The notes below the pieces were generated by a model. The model did no database searches. It was not told where the DNA came from and saw only the letters and a list, made by a program, of their open reading frames with translations. Made by a program: the position numbers and the translations under genes. Below, in pieces: positions 25,581 to 36,360 of a stretch of 64,000 nucleotides of DNA; positions within the stretch are counted from its first letter, which is position 1; the number at the start of each line of letters is the position of its first letter. The stretch lies in contig ASZZ01000005.1 in assembly GCA_000430305.1 (NCBI GenBank), forward strand, positions 86,103 to 150,102, read 5' to 3'. Origin of the DNA: Streptococcus mitis 17/34. Lineage in GTDB: Bacteria > Bacillota > Bacilli > Lactobacillales > Streptococcaceae.

Positions 25581-26563
25581 TTTTCTATAATTTTGTGGGC
25601 AATTAACTGACGATAACAAATTTGCTTATTGCTTTTAGCATCATTGATAATCTGGAGGATAGTTTCAAGAGAAACACGACCAAGTTCTAGGCTATTGATA
25701 TCAACATAGGCCGCCAAGTTGAGCTTGGGATTGACCGAGTCAAAGCTGAGAACAGGGACATCCAGTTGGTACTTAGCAATATAGTCACAGACCCCTTCGG
25801 CTAGGAGACTATCGATTGTGATGATAGCATCGATTTGTGGGTCATGCTGAAAGAGAAGCTGACTAAATTGATATCCTTTTTCCTCTAGAAATTCATTTGC
25901 AAAGTAGGTCAGATTGTCATCAAGAGGCAGTTTGTATTGCTTGAGCGCGGATTCGTAACCAGTTAGACGGTCTTGTGTAACGAAGAGTTTCTTAGCACCT
26001 CCGATAAAGGCAATTCGTTTACATCCTTTTTTGATGAAATATTCGGTTGCATCAAAACCAGCCTGGACATTGTCATTATCGACAAGAGGGATAAAGGGTG
26101 AAATGGATTTTCCTAGAATGAGGAAGGGGAACTGCTCTTCAGCCACCAATTTGACCAAGGGATCTTCCTCTTCGGCATAAAGGAAGATTAAACCATCCAC
26201 ACGTTTGCCATAGACCATCTGGGAAATAGCTTTGAGTCGCTCTTTTTCATCTTTACCTGTTGCAATCTGAATGGCGTAGTGGTTTTCAGAGGCAACTTGG
26301 GCAATACCACGGAGGACAGATGGGAAGAAAGGATTTTGATAGAAGGCATCTGAGTCGTCAGGAAGCACCAAGCCGATAACCTGAGTATAGCTACTTACCA
26401 AGCTACGAGCATTAAGGTTAGGGTGGTAATTGAGTTCCTTCATAGCCTTGCGAACGCGTTTTTTTGTTTCGTCGCTAATGGTTGATTTGTTTTGAATAAC
26501 ACGGGTTACGGTTGAAGGTGAAACACCAGCAGCCTTGGCCACATCTTTAATCGTAACGGGCAT
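25577..26563 (-). CDS. malR: Maltose operon repressor, LacI family
   Basis: 328 residues. The N-terminal HTH ('TIKDVAKAAGVSPSTVTRVI') is followed by a LacI hinge and a periplasmic-binding-like sensor domain. In S. pneumoniae MalR represses the divergent mal promoters and releases them on maltose. The likely operators are at 31195-31208 and 31582-31595. It starts 9 bases after malA, and both are read leftward. GGAG precedes the start. Confidence 0.93.
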   Translation of the reverse strand: MPVTIKDVAKAAGVSPSTVTRVIQNKSTISDETKKRVRKAMKELNYHPNLNARSLVSSYTQVIGLVLPDDSDAFYQNPFFPSVLRGIAQVASENHYAIQIATGKDEKERLKAISQMVYGKRVDGLIFLYAEEEDPLVKLVAEEQFPFLILGKSISPFIPLVDNDNVQAGFDATEYFIKKGCKRIAFIGGAKKLFVTQDRLTGYESALKQYKLPLDDNLTYFANEFLEEKGYQFSQLLFQHDPQIDAIITIDSLLAEGVCDYIAKYQLDVPVLSFDSVNPKLNLAAYVDINSLELGRVSLETILQIINDAKSNKQICYRQLIAHKIIEK

Positions 26564-26572
26564 AAAAATCTC

Positions 26573-27373
26573 CTATTTATGGTAATCTGGATCACGGAAA
26601 TGCGTTTTATAAAAGATAGTGACCAGATACAGAACAAAAAGAATGTTTTGTACAGTAATGAGAGTTGTCATATTTTGGCCAAATAGTCCCAAAATAAGCG
26701 TAATCAGAGTTGGTAATCCTAAACAGTTCAAGATAAAATGGTAGCACTCTTTAAAGGTCCTAAATGAAAAGAGGCGTGATTTCTTAGTGATATAAAGGAG
26801 AAGACTCGCTCCTAGAGAGACGATAAAGAAATTCAAACCAAAGAGGAAGCTAGCACCGAGAACTAGGAAGAGACTGATATAGACACGATTCTGCTGGTAC
26901 CAGTCTTTAGAAATTGCTTGGGTCAAGCTATCTTTACTTTTGAAACTCTCAGTATCAATCGCTCGGTAAGAGACACGGGTCAGTTCTTTACTTTCCTTGC
27001 TGATGACTAGCTCATTCGTATCGAAATGCAGTTGCAGGTCCTTAGGTAATTCCTTGCTTTGACTTGGACCGATTACAATAGAAGGCGCTTGACTAGCTGT
27101 TCCTGTATAAGTAAATTTACCATCAACAATTTTAGCATGTTCAGAGAGATCCTGGACAACCTCATCTGTCAATGGTTCATAGACATTATCGATAAAGGTT
27201 TCTAGCGGATAAGTATCCTGGGAGCTGTTTTGAATAGCAATGGGTACCATAGACAAGCTGATAAGGAAGATACTGGTAAAGAGAAGCTGAAACCAGTTGA
27301 GTCCGAAACGTTTGGATAGGGGCTTACGAAATCCCCAAATACTTGAAAAATAGGAAAATGGATATGGAAGCAT
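26573..27373 (-). CDS. malA: MalA, DUF1189-type membrane protein
   Basis: 266 residues. A cytoplasmic basic N-terminus, a first TM helix (~28-46), a large outside domain (~50-160) and three further hydrophobic helices are visible; this is the DUF1189 layout. It precedes malR as in pneumococcus, where the gene is named malA; its function in maltodextrin use is not established. Upstream are a BOX element and about 120 bases with no gene. Confidence 0.85.
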   Translation of the reverse strand: MLPYPFSYFSSIWGFRKPLSKRFGLNWFQLLFTSIFLISLSMVPIAIQNSSQDTYPLETFIDNVYEPLTDEVVQDLSEHAKIVDGKFTYTGTASQAPSIVIGPSQSKELPKDLQLHFDTNELVISKESKELTRVSYRAIDTESFKSKDSLTQAISKDWYQQNRVYISLFLVLGASFLFGLNFFIVSLGASLLLYITKKSRLFSFRTFKECYHFILNCLGLPTLITLILGLFGQNMTTLITVQNILFVLYLVTIFYKTHFRDPDYHK

Positions 27374-27493
27374 TTGTATCTTTCTAAAAGGTGTTTTCTA
27401 TATGAGTATTATTATATAGAGAAATGTGCTTTATTTCAAGTCTAGGAGATAAATTGCTTGCTGTAAGGATATTACTTACAGTAACAATCGCTA

Positions 27494-27607
27494 ATACTCA
27501 ATGAAAATCAAAGAGCAAACTAGGAAGCTAGCCGTAGACTGCTCAAAGAACAGCTTTGAGGTTGTAGATAAAAGCTGATGTGGTTTGAAGAGATTTTCGA
27601 AGAGTAT
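27494..27607. repeat. BOX-type repeat between malD and malA
   Basis: About 114 bases, starting ATACTCAATGAAAATCAAAG and ending CGAAGAGTAT, again boxC plus partial boxA with no boxB. The rest of the 261-base interval between malA and malD holds only a possible malA promoter area. Confidence 0.85.
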
Positions 27608-27612
27608 AAAAT

Positions 27613-27652
27613 GAAAAAGGGTGGCGGGGATATACTATCCCTTGTCGCCACC
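27613..27652 (-). terminator. Terminator overlapping the malD stop codon
   Basis: Read leftward, GGTGGCG and GGGATA pair with TATCCC and GCCACC across a GTA loop, then CTTTTT. The left arm lies in the last malD codons, so the hairpin includes coding sequence. Confidence 0.75.
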
Positions 27653-28477
27653 ACTTGTAAGTCCTGAAACAAAGTTCTTTTGTAGGAAGAAGAAGAGAAT
27701 ACAGATTGGAAGGGCGATGAGGATAGCACCTGCTGAGAAGTAGGCAATCTTCATGTTTTTCACATTGCTAACGAAGGTTTGGAGACCTACGGCAACAGTA
27801 AAGTATTCTTTCTCACGAAGCAAGAAACTAGAGAGGATGTAGTCCCCGAAAGGTCCCATGAAGGCCCAGAGAGCTTGTACGGCAACCATTGGGCGAACAA
27901 GTGGAAGAACAATTTGCCAGAAGCGACGGAAATGTCCTGCACCGTCTAGTTTTGCAGATTCGTCTAGAGACATTGGCACTGTATCGAAGTAACCTTTCAT
28001 CAACCAAGCATTCATCGGGATACCTCCACCAACGTAGAGGAAGATGAGGAACCAGCTGTGGTTAAGGGCATTCAACATAAGTGCCATAACGAAGAAGGCT
28101 GTCAAAGCGGCCATTGTTGGCACCATCTGGATAATCAAGAAGAAGACCAAACTTTGTTTACGAGCCAAGAAGTTGTAACGGCTGTAGGCATAACCAGCAA
28201 GTACGATGATACTTGTTTGAACAACCATGGTAATCAAGGCGATAATCAAAGTATTGAGGTACCAAGTACCGTACAAGGTTTCAGTGAAGAGGCCTTGGAA
28301 GTTAGCAAAACTAAAGTCGACGTTGCTGTCTAGTTTAAAGGCTGAGATGTTACCTGCTTTAAAGGCTGACATGATAGTAATCAAAAGTGGATAGATAATC
28401 ACGATTGATAGGCCAATTAAGTAGAGGTAAGTAAGGGTTTGAGTCAGTCTACGTTTGAGTTTAATTGAGTTATTCAT
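27635..28477 (-). CDS. malD: Maltodextrin ABC permease, MalG type
   Basis: 280 residues from ATG 28477, which directly follows the malC stop and is 9 bases from GGAGG; more upstream starts lack that spacing. Six TM helices and the EAA motif ('[22 protein letters not shown]') that contacts the ATPase are present. It forms the pore with MalC. No ATPase gene is in the cluster; pneumococcal sugar ABC systems share the MsmK ATPase encoded elsewhere. Confidence 0.93.
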   Translation of the reverse strand: MNNSIKLKRRLTQTLTYLYLIGLSIVIIYPLLITIMSAFKAGNISAFKLDSNVDFSFANFQGLFTETLYGTWYLNTLIIALITMVVQTSIIVLAGYAYSRYNFLARKQSLVFFLIIQMVPTMAALTAFFVMALMLNALNHSWFLIFLYVGGGIPMNAWLMKGYFDTVPMSLDESAKLDGAGHFRRFWQIVLPLVRPMVAVQALWAFMGPFGDYILSSFLLREKEYFTVAVGLQTFVSNVKNMKIAYFSAGAILIALPICILFFFLQKNFVSGLTSGGDKG

Positions 28478-28478
28478 C

Positions 28479-29771
28479 TTAGACATCCTCCATATCAAAT
28501 GCGTGTAGTTTCTTGAATGCGATCATAGAGATTGAGATGACAATGATAGAGATAATCAAGGTAACAGCTGCCGCCATTGAGTATTGAGGAGATGTACCTG
28601 TTGTCAAACGGTAAATCCATGAGATCAAGATATCCGTTGAACCAGCTCCACCTCCGACACTACCAGGTCCTCCACCATTGAAGAGGTACATGATAGAGAA
28701 GTTGTTAAAGTTGAAGGTGTATTGGCTAATCAAAGTAGGTGCTGCAACAGCCAAGATCATTGGGAAAGTGATGTTGCGGAATTTTTGCCAAGCATTGGCA
28801 CCGTCAATATAAGCTGCTTCGTAAAGGTCGTTAGGAATAGATTGTAAGATACCTAAAGTCAAAACGTAGATGTATGGGAATCCAAGCCAACCTTGCATCA
28901 TAATCAAGGCAACCTTAGTCCAAGTTGGGTCTGTTTTCCAAGGAATAAGAGCCCCATCAAGGAAAGGAAGGAATTTAGCAAAGATCGGCAAGACTTGAGT
29001 GTTGATAGCACCGACACTATCATTAAACATGTTTGAGAATGTCAAGATAGTGATGAAGGCTGGGACAGCCCAAGGAAGAAGGAAAATAACACCAAAGATA
29101 CGTTTTCCTTTGATAAATGGTTGGTTAGCAATGATAGCTGTGAAGATACCGATTACGATTTGTAAAGTTGAGGCAGCCAAAGCCCAGATGATGGTCCAAG
29201 AAAGAACGGAACCGAAGGCAGAACGGAAGGTACTCAAACTCCAAATGTTTGTAAAGTTTGTCAAACCAACCCAGTCCAACAATTTGTTTGGTGGCAAGTG
29301 TTGGAAGTCGTAGTTGGTAAAGGCAATCATCAAGGTTACGATAACTGGGAAGATGATCGCAAAAGTCATGGCAACATAAGATGGAATGATCAAGAGGTAA
29401 GGGAAGCCATTTTCATAGATTCCTTTGACCATTTCTTTAAAGGTAAGTGCTACTGGTATGCCATTGTTAATGTGTTTAGCAGTTGTATGTGCATCTTTGA
29501 TATTTGCGAAATAAAAGAGTACATAAACAACTACAAAGATTAAATGGAAGGCACCGCGAATCAGCATGAAGAGGGAATTATCACGACCTGGCTTGTCACC
29601 AAGAGTGATGAGGTTGCTCAATTCAGGGGCTGCAAGTGCTAGGAAATAAAGGACAAATACGATGGTTACACCAAGGAAGATAAAACCTTTGGCTTTTTGT
29701 TTATTGTAAATCTGTCCTAACCCAGGAATGATAGACAGCAGGGCTGCTTTACTAGGTTGTTGCTTTTCCAT
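28479..29771 (-). CDS. malC: Maltodextrin ABC permease, MalF type
   Basis: 430 residues from the ATG at 29771 ([12 protein letters not shown]), with AGGAG upstream; an in-frame ATG five codons earlier is less well placed. About eight TM helices are visible, with an EAA loop ('[22 protein letters not shown]' in part). It pairs with MalD and receives sugar from the lipoprotein MalX. The malX-malC-malD order and leftward transcription from the mal control region match pneumococcus. Confidence 0.93.
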   Translation of the reverse strand: MEKQQPSKAALLSIIPGLGQIYNKQKAKGFIFLGVTIVFVLYFLALAAPELSNLITLGDKPGRDNSLFMLIRGAFHLIFVVVYVLFYFANIKDAHTTAKHINNGIPVALTFKEMVKGIYENGFPYLLIIPSYVAMTFAIIFPVIVTLMIAFTNYDFQHLPPNKLLDWVGLTNFTNIWSLSTFRSAFGSVLSWTIIWALAASTLQIVIGIFTAIIANQPFIKGKRIFGVIFLLPWAVPAFITILTFSNMFNDSVGAINTQVLPIFAKFLPFLDGALIPWKTDPTWTKVALIMMQGWLGFPYIYVLTLGILQSIPNDLYEAAYIDGANAWQKFRNITFPMILAVAAPTLISQYTFNFNNFSIMYLFNGGGPGSVGGGAGSTDILISWIYRLTTGTSPQYSMAAAVTLIISIIVISISMIAFKKLHAFDMEDV

Positions 29772-29880
29772 AATAACTCCTTTCATAGGATACTGGTTTC
29801 TAGATAAAACCTAAACTATTTGTGTTTTTGTTGATAAATTCAAAGGGGGATTTGATTTCCACCCCCCTTGAACAAATTTT

Positions 29881-31151
29881 TTATTCACCAAATTTTTGTT
29901 TGATTGTTTCTTTGATCAATGTTACAGCATCGTTTGCAGCTGTCTTAGCATCTTTCTTACCGCTTACAGCTTCAAACAACATTGTTTTAGCTGGGTCCCA
30001 AACAGCTGACATTTGAGAGATGTTTGGCATTGGTTGAGCGTTCTTGAACTGTTTGATAACAGCTGTTGTCAACTCATCGTTTTTACCTTCAGCGTATGAA
30101 CGAGCTTCAGTGTTAGCTGGGATTTCATTAGTTTTATCGTAGAAGGCTTTTTGTTGTTCAGTTGAAACAAGGAAGTCTACAAATTTTTGAGCAGCTTCAA
30201 GGTTCTTAGTGCTTGATGGGATGATCCAAGCTTTACCACCACCAAATGCTGCGTAGTCTTTTCCGTTTGGAAGAGTTGGGATAGTTGCAACACCGTAGTT
30301 TACTTTAGCGTCTTTGAAGGCTTGAGCTTTCCAAGGTCCATCGATGATAGCAGCTGTTTTACCTTCTTGGAATTGAGTTTGGATTAGGTTTCCAGCTCCT
30401 TCAGTATCTTGCATACCTTTAGGCCATTTTTCATACCAAGTTTTAGCGTATTCTACACCTTTGATAGCGCCGTCGTTTGCAAGACCGATGTCTTTAGCGT
30501 CTTTACCGTTTTGTCCGAATACGTAACCGCCGTTACCAGCAAGAAGTCCGTATGCAAAGTAGAAGTTTGTCCAGTCAGCTAGGAAAGCAGAAGTTTTTCC
30601 ATCTTCTCCAGCGAATGCGTATTTGCTATCTTTAGCAAGGTTTTCCAAGTCAGCAAATGTTTTTGGAGCTTCTTTTACCAAGTCTTTGTTGTAGTACATA
30701 ACAAGTGACTCGATAACGGCAGGAGCACCGTAAACTTTACCGTCAGCAGCTGTTACAAGAGATTTAGTTTTATCATCTGTTTTAGCACCGTCGCTCAATT
30801 TCACTTCTGAAAGTTGTCCGTCAGTACCAAGCTACCTACACGGTCGTATGGAGCCATCATAACGTCAGGAGCTTGACCTGATTGGTTGTCAAGAGAAAGT
30901 TTGTCAAGCCCACCCATTTGGTCACCAGATTTGATGTTAACTGTTGTTCCTGATTGTTCTTTATAAGCTTTAGCTACTGTTTCAGCATAAGCTTTGTATT
31001 GGTCCTCAACGTAAAGAGTGATTTCTTTCGCTTCAGATGAACCAGTATCAGCAGCTTTTTCAGCAGGTTTGCTTCCACAAGCTACCAAAAGTAAGCTAGC
31101 AAGTGTAACAGTTCCAAGCGCAGTAGCGCTCTTCATGAATTTAGATGACAT
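29881..31151 (-). CDS. malX: Maltodextrin-binding lipoprotein MalX (apparent frameshift)
   Basis: The N-terminal part has a lipoprotein signal peptide with lipobox 'LLVAC' and Cys near residue 25. The frame breaks near 30830, where restoring one base (AGCTTGG to AGCCTTGG, coding strand) joins 116 residues to the remaining 307, giving 423 residues as in pneumococcal MalX. The rest is a complete solute-binding fold. The break is most likely a sequencing error. MalX is surface-exposed and hands maltodextrins to MalC-MalD. Confidence 0.9.
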
Positions 31152-31194
31152 AGTGTATTCCTCCTAAAGAATAACAAATTTTATAATGAGGAAA

Positions 31195-31208
31195 CGCAAA
31201 CGTTTTCC
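31195..31208. promoter_or_regulatory. MalR-type operator at malX
   Basis: CGCAAACGTTTTCC matches the malQ operator at 12 of 14 positions. It lies just downstream of the malX -10 box in the direction of transcription. Confidence 0.75.
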
Positions 31209-31219
31209 TTTATGGGACT

Positions 31220-31248
31220 AGTATAACACAATCAGAAAGCGGTTGCAA
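31220..31248 (-). promoter_or_regulatory. malX promoter
   Basis: Read leftward, TTGCAA (31248-31243) and TATACT (31225-31220) are 17 bases apart. Confidence 0.8.
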
Positions 31249-31544
31249 GTGTTTTTTATAAAAAAAATAAAAAAAATTGTAGAAAATGGTAAACGCTTAA
31301 TCGTCTTATATATAGTAGAAAATCCCAAAAATCGGTTTTGTTTCAAATTTAAAAAAGTTGAGAAAACGATTGCCTAATTTACAAATGAAAAGCAGAGAGG
31401 ATTCTCACTTTATTTTTGCTTAAGTTTGCTTAAGTAAGATAAGTGAAATCCTTATTCCTATTTTGTTTGTTTCCTGAAAGGATATATATACGAGTAAGAA
31501 GAAAAAAATTTTAAAAAATAATCAAAAAAGTTATTTAAAACCGC

Positions 31545-31573
31545 TTGCATTTATCAAGAAAATGAGATATACT
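31545..31573 (+). promoter_or_regulatory. malQ promoter
   Basis: TTGCAT (31545-31550) and TATACT (31568-31573) with a 17-base spacer. Confidence 0.8.
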
Positions 31574-31581
31574 AATCATAG

Positions 31582-31595
31582 CGCAAACGTTTGCG
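31582..31595. promoter_or_regulatory. MalR-type operator at malQ
   Basis: A perfect 14-bp palindrome CGCAAACGTTTGCG at the expected transcription start of malQ, as in the described pneumococcal MalR operators. Its core also resembles a CcpA cre site. Confidence 0.85.
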
Positions 31596-31641
31596 TTCGT
31601 AAAAATGTAATATCTAACTATAAACACATGAGGTGCTTATT

Positions 31642-33159
31642 ATGAAAAAACGTCAAAGTGGTGTGTTGATGCACATTTCTTCTCTTCCAGGAGCATACGG
31701 AATCGGATCATTTGGTAAAAGTGCTTACGACTTCGTTGATTTTTTGGTTCGCACAAAACAACGTTACTGGCAAATCCTTCCATTAGGAACAACTAGTTAT
31801 GGAGACTCTCCTTACCAATCTTTCTCAGCCTTCGCAGGGAACACTCATTTTATCGATTTAGATATCTTGGTGGAACAAGGTTTGCTGCAAGCAAGTGACC
31901 TTGAAGGGGTTGACTTTGGTAGCGATGCGTCTGAAGTTGATTATGCGAAAATCTACTATGCACGTCGTCCTCTTTTAGAAAAAGCGGTAAAACGTTTCTT
32001 GGAAGTAGGAGATGTTAAAGATTTTGAGAAATTTGCTCAAGACAACCAATCATGGCTTGAACTCTTTGCAGAGTATATGGCTATTAAAGAGAATTTTGAC
32101 AATCTTGCTTGGACTGAATGGCCAGATGCAGATGTTCGTGCTCGTAAAGCTTCAGCACTTGAAAGCTACCGTGAGCAATTGGCAGACAAGTTGGTTTACC
32201 ACCGTGTGACTCAATACTTCTTCTTCCAACAATGGTTGAAATTGAAAGCTTACGCTAACGACAACCACATCGAAATCGTTGGGGACATGCCAATCTACGT
32301 AGCGGAAGATTCAAGCGATATGTGGGCAAATCCACATCTCTTCAAGACAGATGTCAACGGTAAGGCTACTTGCATCGCAGGATGCCCACCAGATGAATTT
32401 TCTGCAACTGGTCAGCTTTGGGGTAACCCAATCTATGACTGGGAAGCAATGGACAAAGACGGCTACAAATGGTGGATTGAACGCTTGCGTGAAAGCTTCA
32501 AAATCTACGACATCGTTCGTATCGACCACTTCCGTGGCTTCGAATCTTACTGGGAAATCCCTGCTGGTTCCGATACAGCAGCACCTGGTGAGTGGGTGAA
32601 AGGTCCTGGCTACAAGCTTTTTGCAGCTGTTAAGGAAGAGCTTGGTGAGCTAAACATCATCGCAGAAGACCTTGGTTTCATGACAGACGAAGTTATCGAA
32701 TTGCGTGAACGTACTGGCTTCCCAGGAATGAAAATTCTTCAATTTGCCTTCAACCCAGAAGACGAAAGCATCGATAGCCCACACTTGGCACCTGCTAACT
32801 CAGTTATGTACACAGGAACACACGATAACAATACGGTTCTTGGTTGGTACCGTAACGAGATCGATGATGCGACTCGTGAATACATGGCTCGCTACACTAA
32901 CCGTAAAGAATATGAAACAGTGCCACATGCTATGCTTCGTACCGTCTTTTCATCAGTTAGCTTCATGGCAATTGCGACTATGCAAGATTTGCTAGAATTG
33001 GATGAGACAGCTCGTATGAACTTCCCATCTACTCTTGGTGGAAACTGGTCTTGGCGTATGACTGAAGATCAATTGACACCAGCTGTCGAGGAAGGCTTGC
33101 TTGACTTGACAACAATCTATCGCCGAATCAATGAAAATTTGGTAGAATTAAAGAAATAA
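31642..33159 (+). CDS. malQ: 4-alpha-glucanotransferase (amylomaltase)
   Basis: 505 residues from ATG 31642, preceded by GAGGTG; a GTG three codons upstream overlaps that box. A GH77 enzyme: '[19 protein letters not shown]', '[14 protein letters not shown]' (nucleophile Asp region), '[13 protein letters not shown]' (acid/base Glu region) and '[14 protein letters not shown]' are visible. It moves glucan chains between maltodextrins in the cytoplasm, giving glucose and longer chains for MalP. Called malM in older pneumococcal papers. Confidence 0.96.
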   Translation: MKKRQSGVLMHISSLPGAYGIGSFGKSAYDFVDFLVRTKQRYWQILPLGTTSYGDSPYQSFSAFAGNTHFIDLDILVEQGLLQASDLEGVDFGSDASEVDYAKIYYARRPLLEKAVKRFLEVGDVKDFEKFAQDNQSWLELFAEYMAIKENFDNLAWTEWPDADVRARKASALESYREQLADKLVYHRVTQYFFFQQWLKLKAYANDNHIEIVGDMPIYVAEDSSDMWANPHLFKTDVNGKATCIAGCPPDEFSATGQLWGNPIYDWEAMDKDGYKWWIERLRESFKIYDIVRIDHFRGFESYWEIPAGSDTAAPGEWVKGPGYKLFAAVKEELGELNIIAEDLGFMTDEVIELRERTGFPGMKILQFAFNPEDESIDSPHLAPANSVMYTGTHDNNTVLGWYRNEIDDATREYMARYTNRKEYETVPHAMLRTVFSSVSFMAIATMQDLLELDETARMNFPSTLGGNWSWRMTEDQLTPAVEEGLLDLTTIYRRINENLVELKK

Positions 33160-33184
33160 TACAATATCAGGAGACACCTTAAAC

Positions 33185-35443
33185 ATGTTATCACTACAAG
33201 AATTTGTACAAAATCGTTACAATAAAACCATTGCAGAATGTAGCAATGAAGAGCTTTACCTGGCTCTTCTTAACTACAGCAAGCTTGCAAGTAGCAAAAA
33301 ACCAGTTAATACTGGTAAGAAAAAAGTTTACTACATCTCAGCTGAGTTCTTGATTGGTAAACTTTTGTCAAACAACTTGATCAACCTTGGTCTTTACGAC
33401 GATGTCAAAAAAGAACTTGCAGCTGCAGGTAAAGACTTGATTGAAGTTGAAGAAGTTGAATTGGAACCATCTCTTGGTAATGGTGGTTTGGGACGTTTGG
33501 CTGCCTGCTTTATCGACTCAATTGCGACTCTTGGTTTGAACGGTGACGGTGTTGGTCTTAACTACCACTATGGTCTTTTCCAACAAGTTCTTAAAAACAA
33601 CCAACAAGAAACAATTCCAAACGCATGGTTGACAGAGCAAAACTGGTTAGTTCGCTCAAGCCGTAGCTACCAAGTACCATTTGCTCACTTCACATTGACA
33701 TCAACTCTTTACGATATTGATGTACCTGGTTACAAGACAGAAACTAAGAACCGCTTGCGTTTGTTTGACTTGGATTCAGTTGATTCTTCAATCATTAAAG
33801 ACGGTATTAACTTTGACAAGACAGATATCGCTCGCAACTTGACTCTTTTCCTTTACCCAGATGATAGTGACCGTCAAGGTGAATTGCTCCGTATCTTCCA
33901 ACAATACTTCATGGTTTCAAACGGTGCACAATTGATCATCGACGAAGCAATTGAAAAAGGAAGCAATTTGCATGACCTTGCTGACTACGCAGTTGTACAA
34001 ATCAATGATACTCACCCATCAATGGTTATCCCTGAATTGATCCGTCTTTTGACTGCTCGTGGTATCGAACTTGACGAGGCAATCTCAATTGTTCGTAGCA
34101 TGACTGCCTACACTAACCACACAATCCTTGCTGAAGCCCTTGAAAAATGGCCTCTTGAATTCTTGCAAGAAGTGGTTCCTCACTTGGTACCAATCATCGA
34201 AGAATTGGATCGTCGCGTGAAAGCAGAATACAAAGATCCAGCTGTTCAAATTATCGATGAGAGCGGACGTGTTCATATGGCCCACATGGATATCCACTAC
34301 GGATACAGCGTTAACGGGGTTGCAGCACTTCACACTGAAATCTTGAAGAACTCTGAGTTGAAAGCTTTCTACGACCTTTACCCAGAAAAATTCAACAACA
34401 AAACAAACGGTATCACATTCCGTCGCTGGCTCATGCATGCCAACCCAAGACTGTCTCACTACTTGGATGAGGTTATTGGAGAAGGTTGGCACCATGAAGC
34501 AGATGAGCTTGAAAAACTCTTGTCTTATGAAGACAAAGCAGCGGTCAAAGAAAAATTGGAAAGCATCAAAGCTCACAACAAACGTAAATTGGCTCGTCAT
34601 TTGAAAGAACACCAAGGTGTGGAAATCAATACAAACTCTATCTTTGATATCCAAATCAAACGTCTTCACGAGTACAAACGCCAACAAATGAACGCTTTGT
34701 ACGTGATCCACAAATACCTTGATATCAAAGCTGGTAACATCCCTGCTCGCCCAATCACAATCTTCTTTGGTGGTAAAGCAGCTCCAGCCTACACAATTGC
34801 TCAAGACATCATCCACTTGATTCTTTGCATGTCAGAAGTTATTGCTAACGATCCAGCAGTAGCTCCACACTTGCAAGTAGTTATGGTTGAAAACTACAAC
34901 GTTACTGCAGCAAGCTTCCTTATCCCAGCATGTGATATCTCAGAACAAATCTCACTTGCTTCTAAAGAAGCTTCAGGTACTGGTAACATGAAATTCATGT
35001 TGAACGGAGCTTTGACTCTTGGTACTATGGACGGTGCTAACGTGGAAATCGCTGAGTTGGTTGGAGACGAAAACATTTACATCTTCGGTGAAGATTCAGA
35101 AACTGTTATCGATCTTTACGCTAAAGCAGCTTACAAATCAAGCGAATTCTACGCTCGTGAAGCTATCAAACCATTGGTTGACTTCATCGTTAGCGATGCA
35201 GTTCTTGCAGCTGGAAACAAAGAACGCTTGGAACGTCTTTACAATGAATTGATCAACAAAGACTGGTTCATGACTCTTCTTGACTTGGAAGATTACATCA
35301 AAGTGAAAGAGCAAATGCTTGCTGACTACGAAAACCGTGACGCATGGTTGGATAAAGTCATCGTCAACATTGCTAAAGCAGGATTCTTCTCATCTGACCG
35401 TACAATCGCTCAGTACAACGAAGATATCTGGCACTTGAACTAA
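33185..35443 (+). CDS. malP: Maltodextrin/glycogen phosphorylase
   Basis: 752 residues, 25 bases after malQ. GT35 phosphorylase: '[19 protein letters not shown]', '[16 protein letters not shown]' and the PLP-site '[33 protein letters not shown]' (partial), with the lysine that holds pyridoxal phosphate in 'SGTGNMKF'. It releases glucose-1-phosphate from maltodextrins. Codon use is strongly biased, suggesting high expression. The stop codon overlaps the start of a BOX element. Confidence 0.96.
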   Translation: MLSLQEFVQNRYNKTIAECSNEELYLALLNYSKLASSKKPVNTGKKKVYYISAEFLIGKLLSNNLINLGLYDDVKKELAAAGKDLIEVEEVELEPSLGNGGLGRLAACFIDSIATLGLNGDGVGLNYHYGLFQQVLKNNQQETIPNAWLTEQNWLVRSSRSYQVPFAHFTLTSTLYDIDVPGYKTETKNRLRLFDLDSVDSSIIKDGINFDKTDIARNLTLFLYPDDSDRQGELLRIFQQYFMVSNGAQLIIDEAIEKGSNLHDLADYAVVQINDTHPSMVIPELIRLLTARGIELDEAISIVRSMTAYTNHTILAEALEKWPLEFLQEVVPHLVPIIEELDRRVKAEYKDPAVQIIDESGRVHMAHMDIHYGYSVNGVAALHTEILKNSELKAFYDLYPEKFNNKTNGITFRRWLMHANPRLSHYLDEVIGEGWHHEADELEKLLSYEDKAAVKEKLESIKAHNKRKLARHLKEHQGVEINTNSIFDIQIKRLHEYKRQQMNALYVIHKYLDIKAGNIPARPITIFFGGKAAPAYTIAQDIIHLILCMSEVIANDPAVAPHLQVVMVENYNVTAASFLIPACDISEQISLASKEASGTGNMKFMLNGALTLGTMDGANVEIAELVGDENIYIFGEDSETVIDLYAKAAYKSSEFYAREAIKPLVDFIVSDAVLAAGNKERLERLYNELINKDWFMTLLDLEDYIKVKEQMLADYENRDAWLDKVIVNIAKAGFFSSDRTIAQYNEDIWHLN

Positions 35444-35555
35444 TACTCTTCGAAAATCTCTTCAAACCACGTCAGCTTTATCTGCAACCTCAAAGCGGTG
35501 CTTTGAGCAACCTGCGGCTAGCTTCCTAGTTTGCTCTTTGATTTTCATTGAGTAT
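35443..35555. repeat. BOX-type repeat after malP
   Basis: About 113 bases beginning ATACTCTTCGAAAATCTC and ending TTCATTGAGTAT. It is in the opposite orientation to the other two copies and has boxA and boxC only. Confidence 0.85.
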
Positions 35556-35799
35556 AAGATACAAATTCATACTAATACATTTTGTAAAAAAGCGGATTTC
35601 GATTGAAATTCGCTTTTTTAATGATGTAGATTTGGGTCAATCTTGTCTAAAAATAGGGAAATCATAGATACAGTGAAGGCTTTAAATGCTGGTTTTCACT
35701 GTCTTCAGCCTTATATTTCTTCGTAGTTGATTACCTCATATTCCTTGTATTCGCTTACACAAAGTATTATAATATGATTGTAGGAAAGAAGGTGTTTTT
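35556..35799. other. Remainder of the 356-base gene-free interval after malP
   Basis: Apart from the BOX element this interval holds a terminator (35586-35620) and a weak TATAAT-type box near 35769 that could serve the next small gene. I see no ORF. Confidence 0.5.
35586..35620 (+). terminator. Terminator for malQP
   Basis: Arms AAAAAAGCG and CGCTTTTTT with an imperfect inner stem. Confidence 0.75.
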
Positions 35800-36006
35800 A
35801 TGTGGAAAAAATATTTTTCAAAATATAGATGGACTGATTTATTTTGGATTTTATTTATCATTTTGACCTGCCTCTATATTGGTAACCATGATTTGTTTCC
35901 TCTCAATCATCAAGAATTCTCTTTTCGTGGTAGCGTTTGGGGTCTGGTACTGGCCTTATATCACTTATTGTTCATTGATAAGTTTGTAATTTCGAATCGA
36001 AAATAA
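35800..36006 (+). CDS. Small membrane protein, 68 aa
   Basis: Two hydrophobic stretches (about 11-28 and 42-60) between basic ends. It starts after GAAAGAAGG with suitable spacing. Family not recognised. The next small membrane gene may be cotranscribed. Confidence 0.6.
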   Translation: MWKKYFSKYRWTDLFWILFIILTCLYIGNHDLFPLNHQEFSFRGSVWGLVLALYHLLFIDKFVISNRK

Positions 36007-36037
36007 AGATTAGAACTATGCTTGACTGCCTACTTTT

Positions 36038-36232
36038 ATGATTGATTTTTGGGGGAAGATTTTGTCTCTGTTATTTATTATTTTAAATTTATCTATTTTG
36101 TATAAGATCTATTCTTTGAGGCGGGAGAAATCGAAATACTTGATTTATACGGCCTATATCATATTTGGGGTAAATGTAATATATGGTATTCAATGGTTAT
36201 TGAAAGAACTGGTTTCAAAGATTTCCACTTAA
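36038..36232 (+). CDS. Small membrane protein, 64 aa
   Basis: Two predicted TM helices (about 5-26 and 34-56) with a basic loop 'YSLRREKSKY'. The ribosome site is weak, so the start is uncertain. It lies 31 bases after the previous small membrane gene and before a terminator. Confidence 0.5.
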   Translation: MIDFWGKILSLLFIILNLSILYKIYSLRREKSKYLIYTAYIIFGVNVIYGIQWLLKELVSKIST

Positions 36233-36263
36233 TGTGTATAGAAACTCCAGTGATTTTTGCATA

Positions 36264-36312
36264 ACAAAACGCATAAGATTAAGGTTTTGACCACCTGTTC
36301 TTATGCGTTTTT
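36264..36312 (+). terminator. Terminator after small membrane genes
   Basis: Arms AAAACGCATAAG and CTTATGCGTTTTT, a 12-bp stem with a long loop. Confidence 0.75.
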
Positions 36313-36360
36313 GTAATATTGAAGATTTTCGGTAAGTTTTGTACCTTTGGGAAGTCTAGT

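Larger units (their letters stand above)
31152..31641. promoter_or_regulatory. Divergent mal control region
   Basis: A 490-base gene-free interval between malX and malQ. It holds both promoters, two MalR-type operators near the ends, and an AT-rich middle (31250-31540) with further partial motifs such as AAACGCTTAA and AAACGATTGC. I see no ORF or terminator in the middle. Confidence 0.8.

Noticed and set aside
34085-34816. 243-codon reverse-strand open frame inside malP
   Set aside because: A shadow of a highly expressed gene; its product has no domain-like features.
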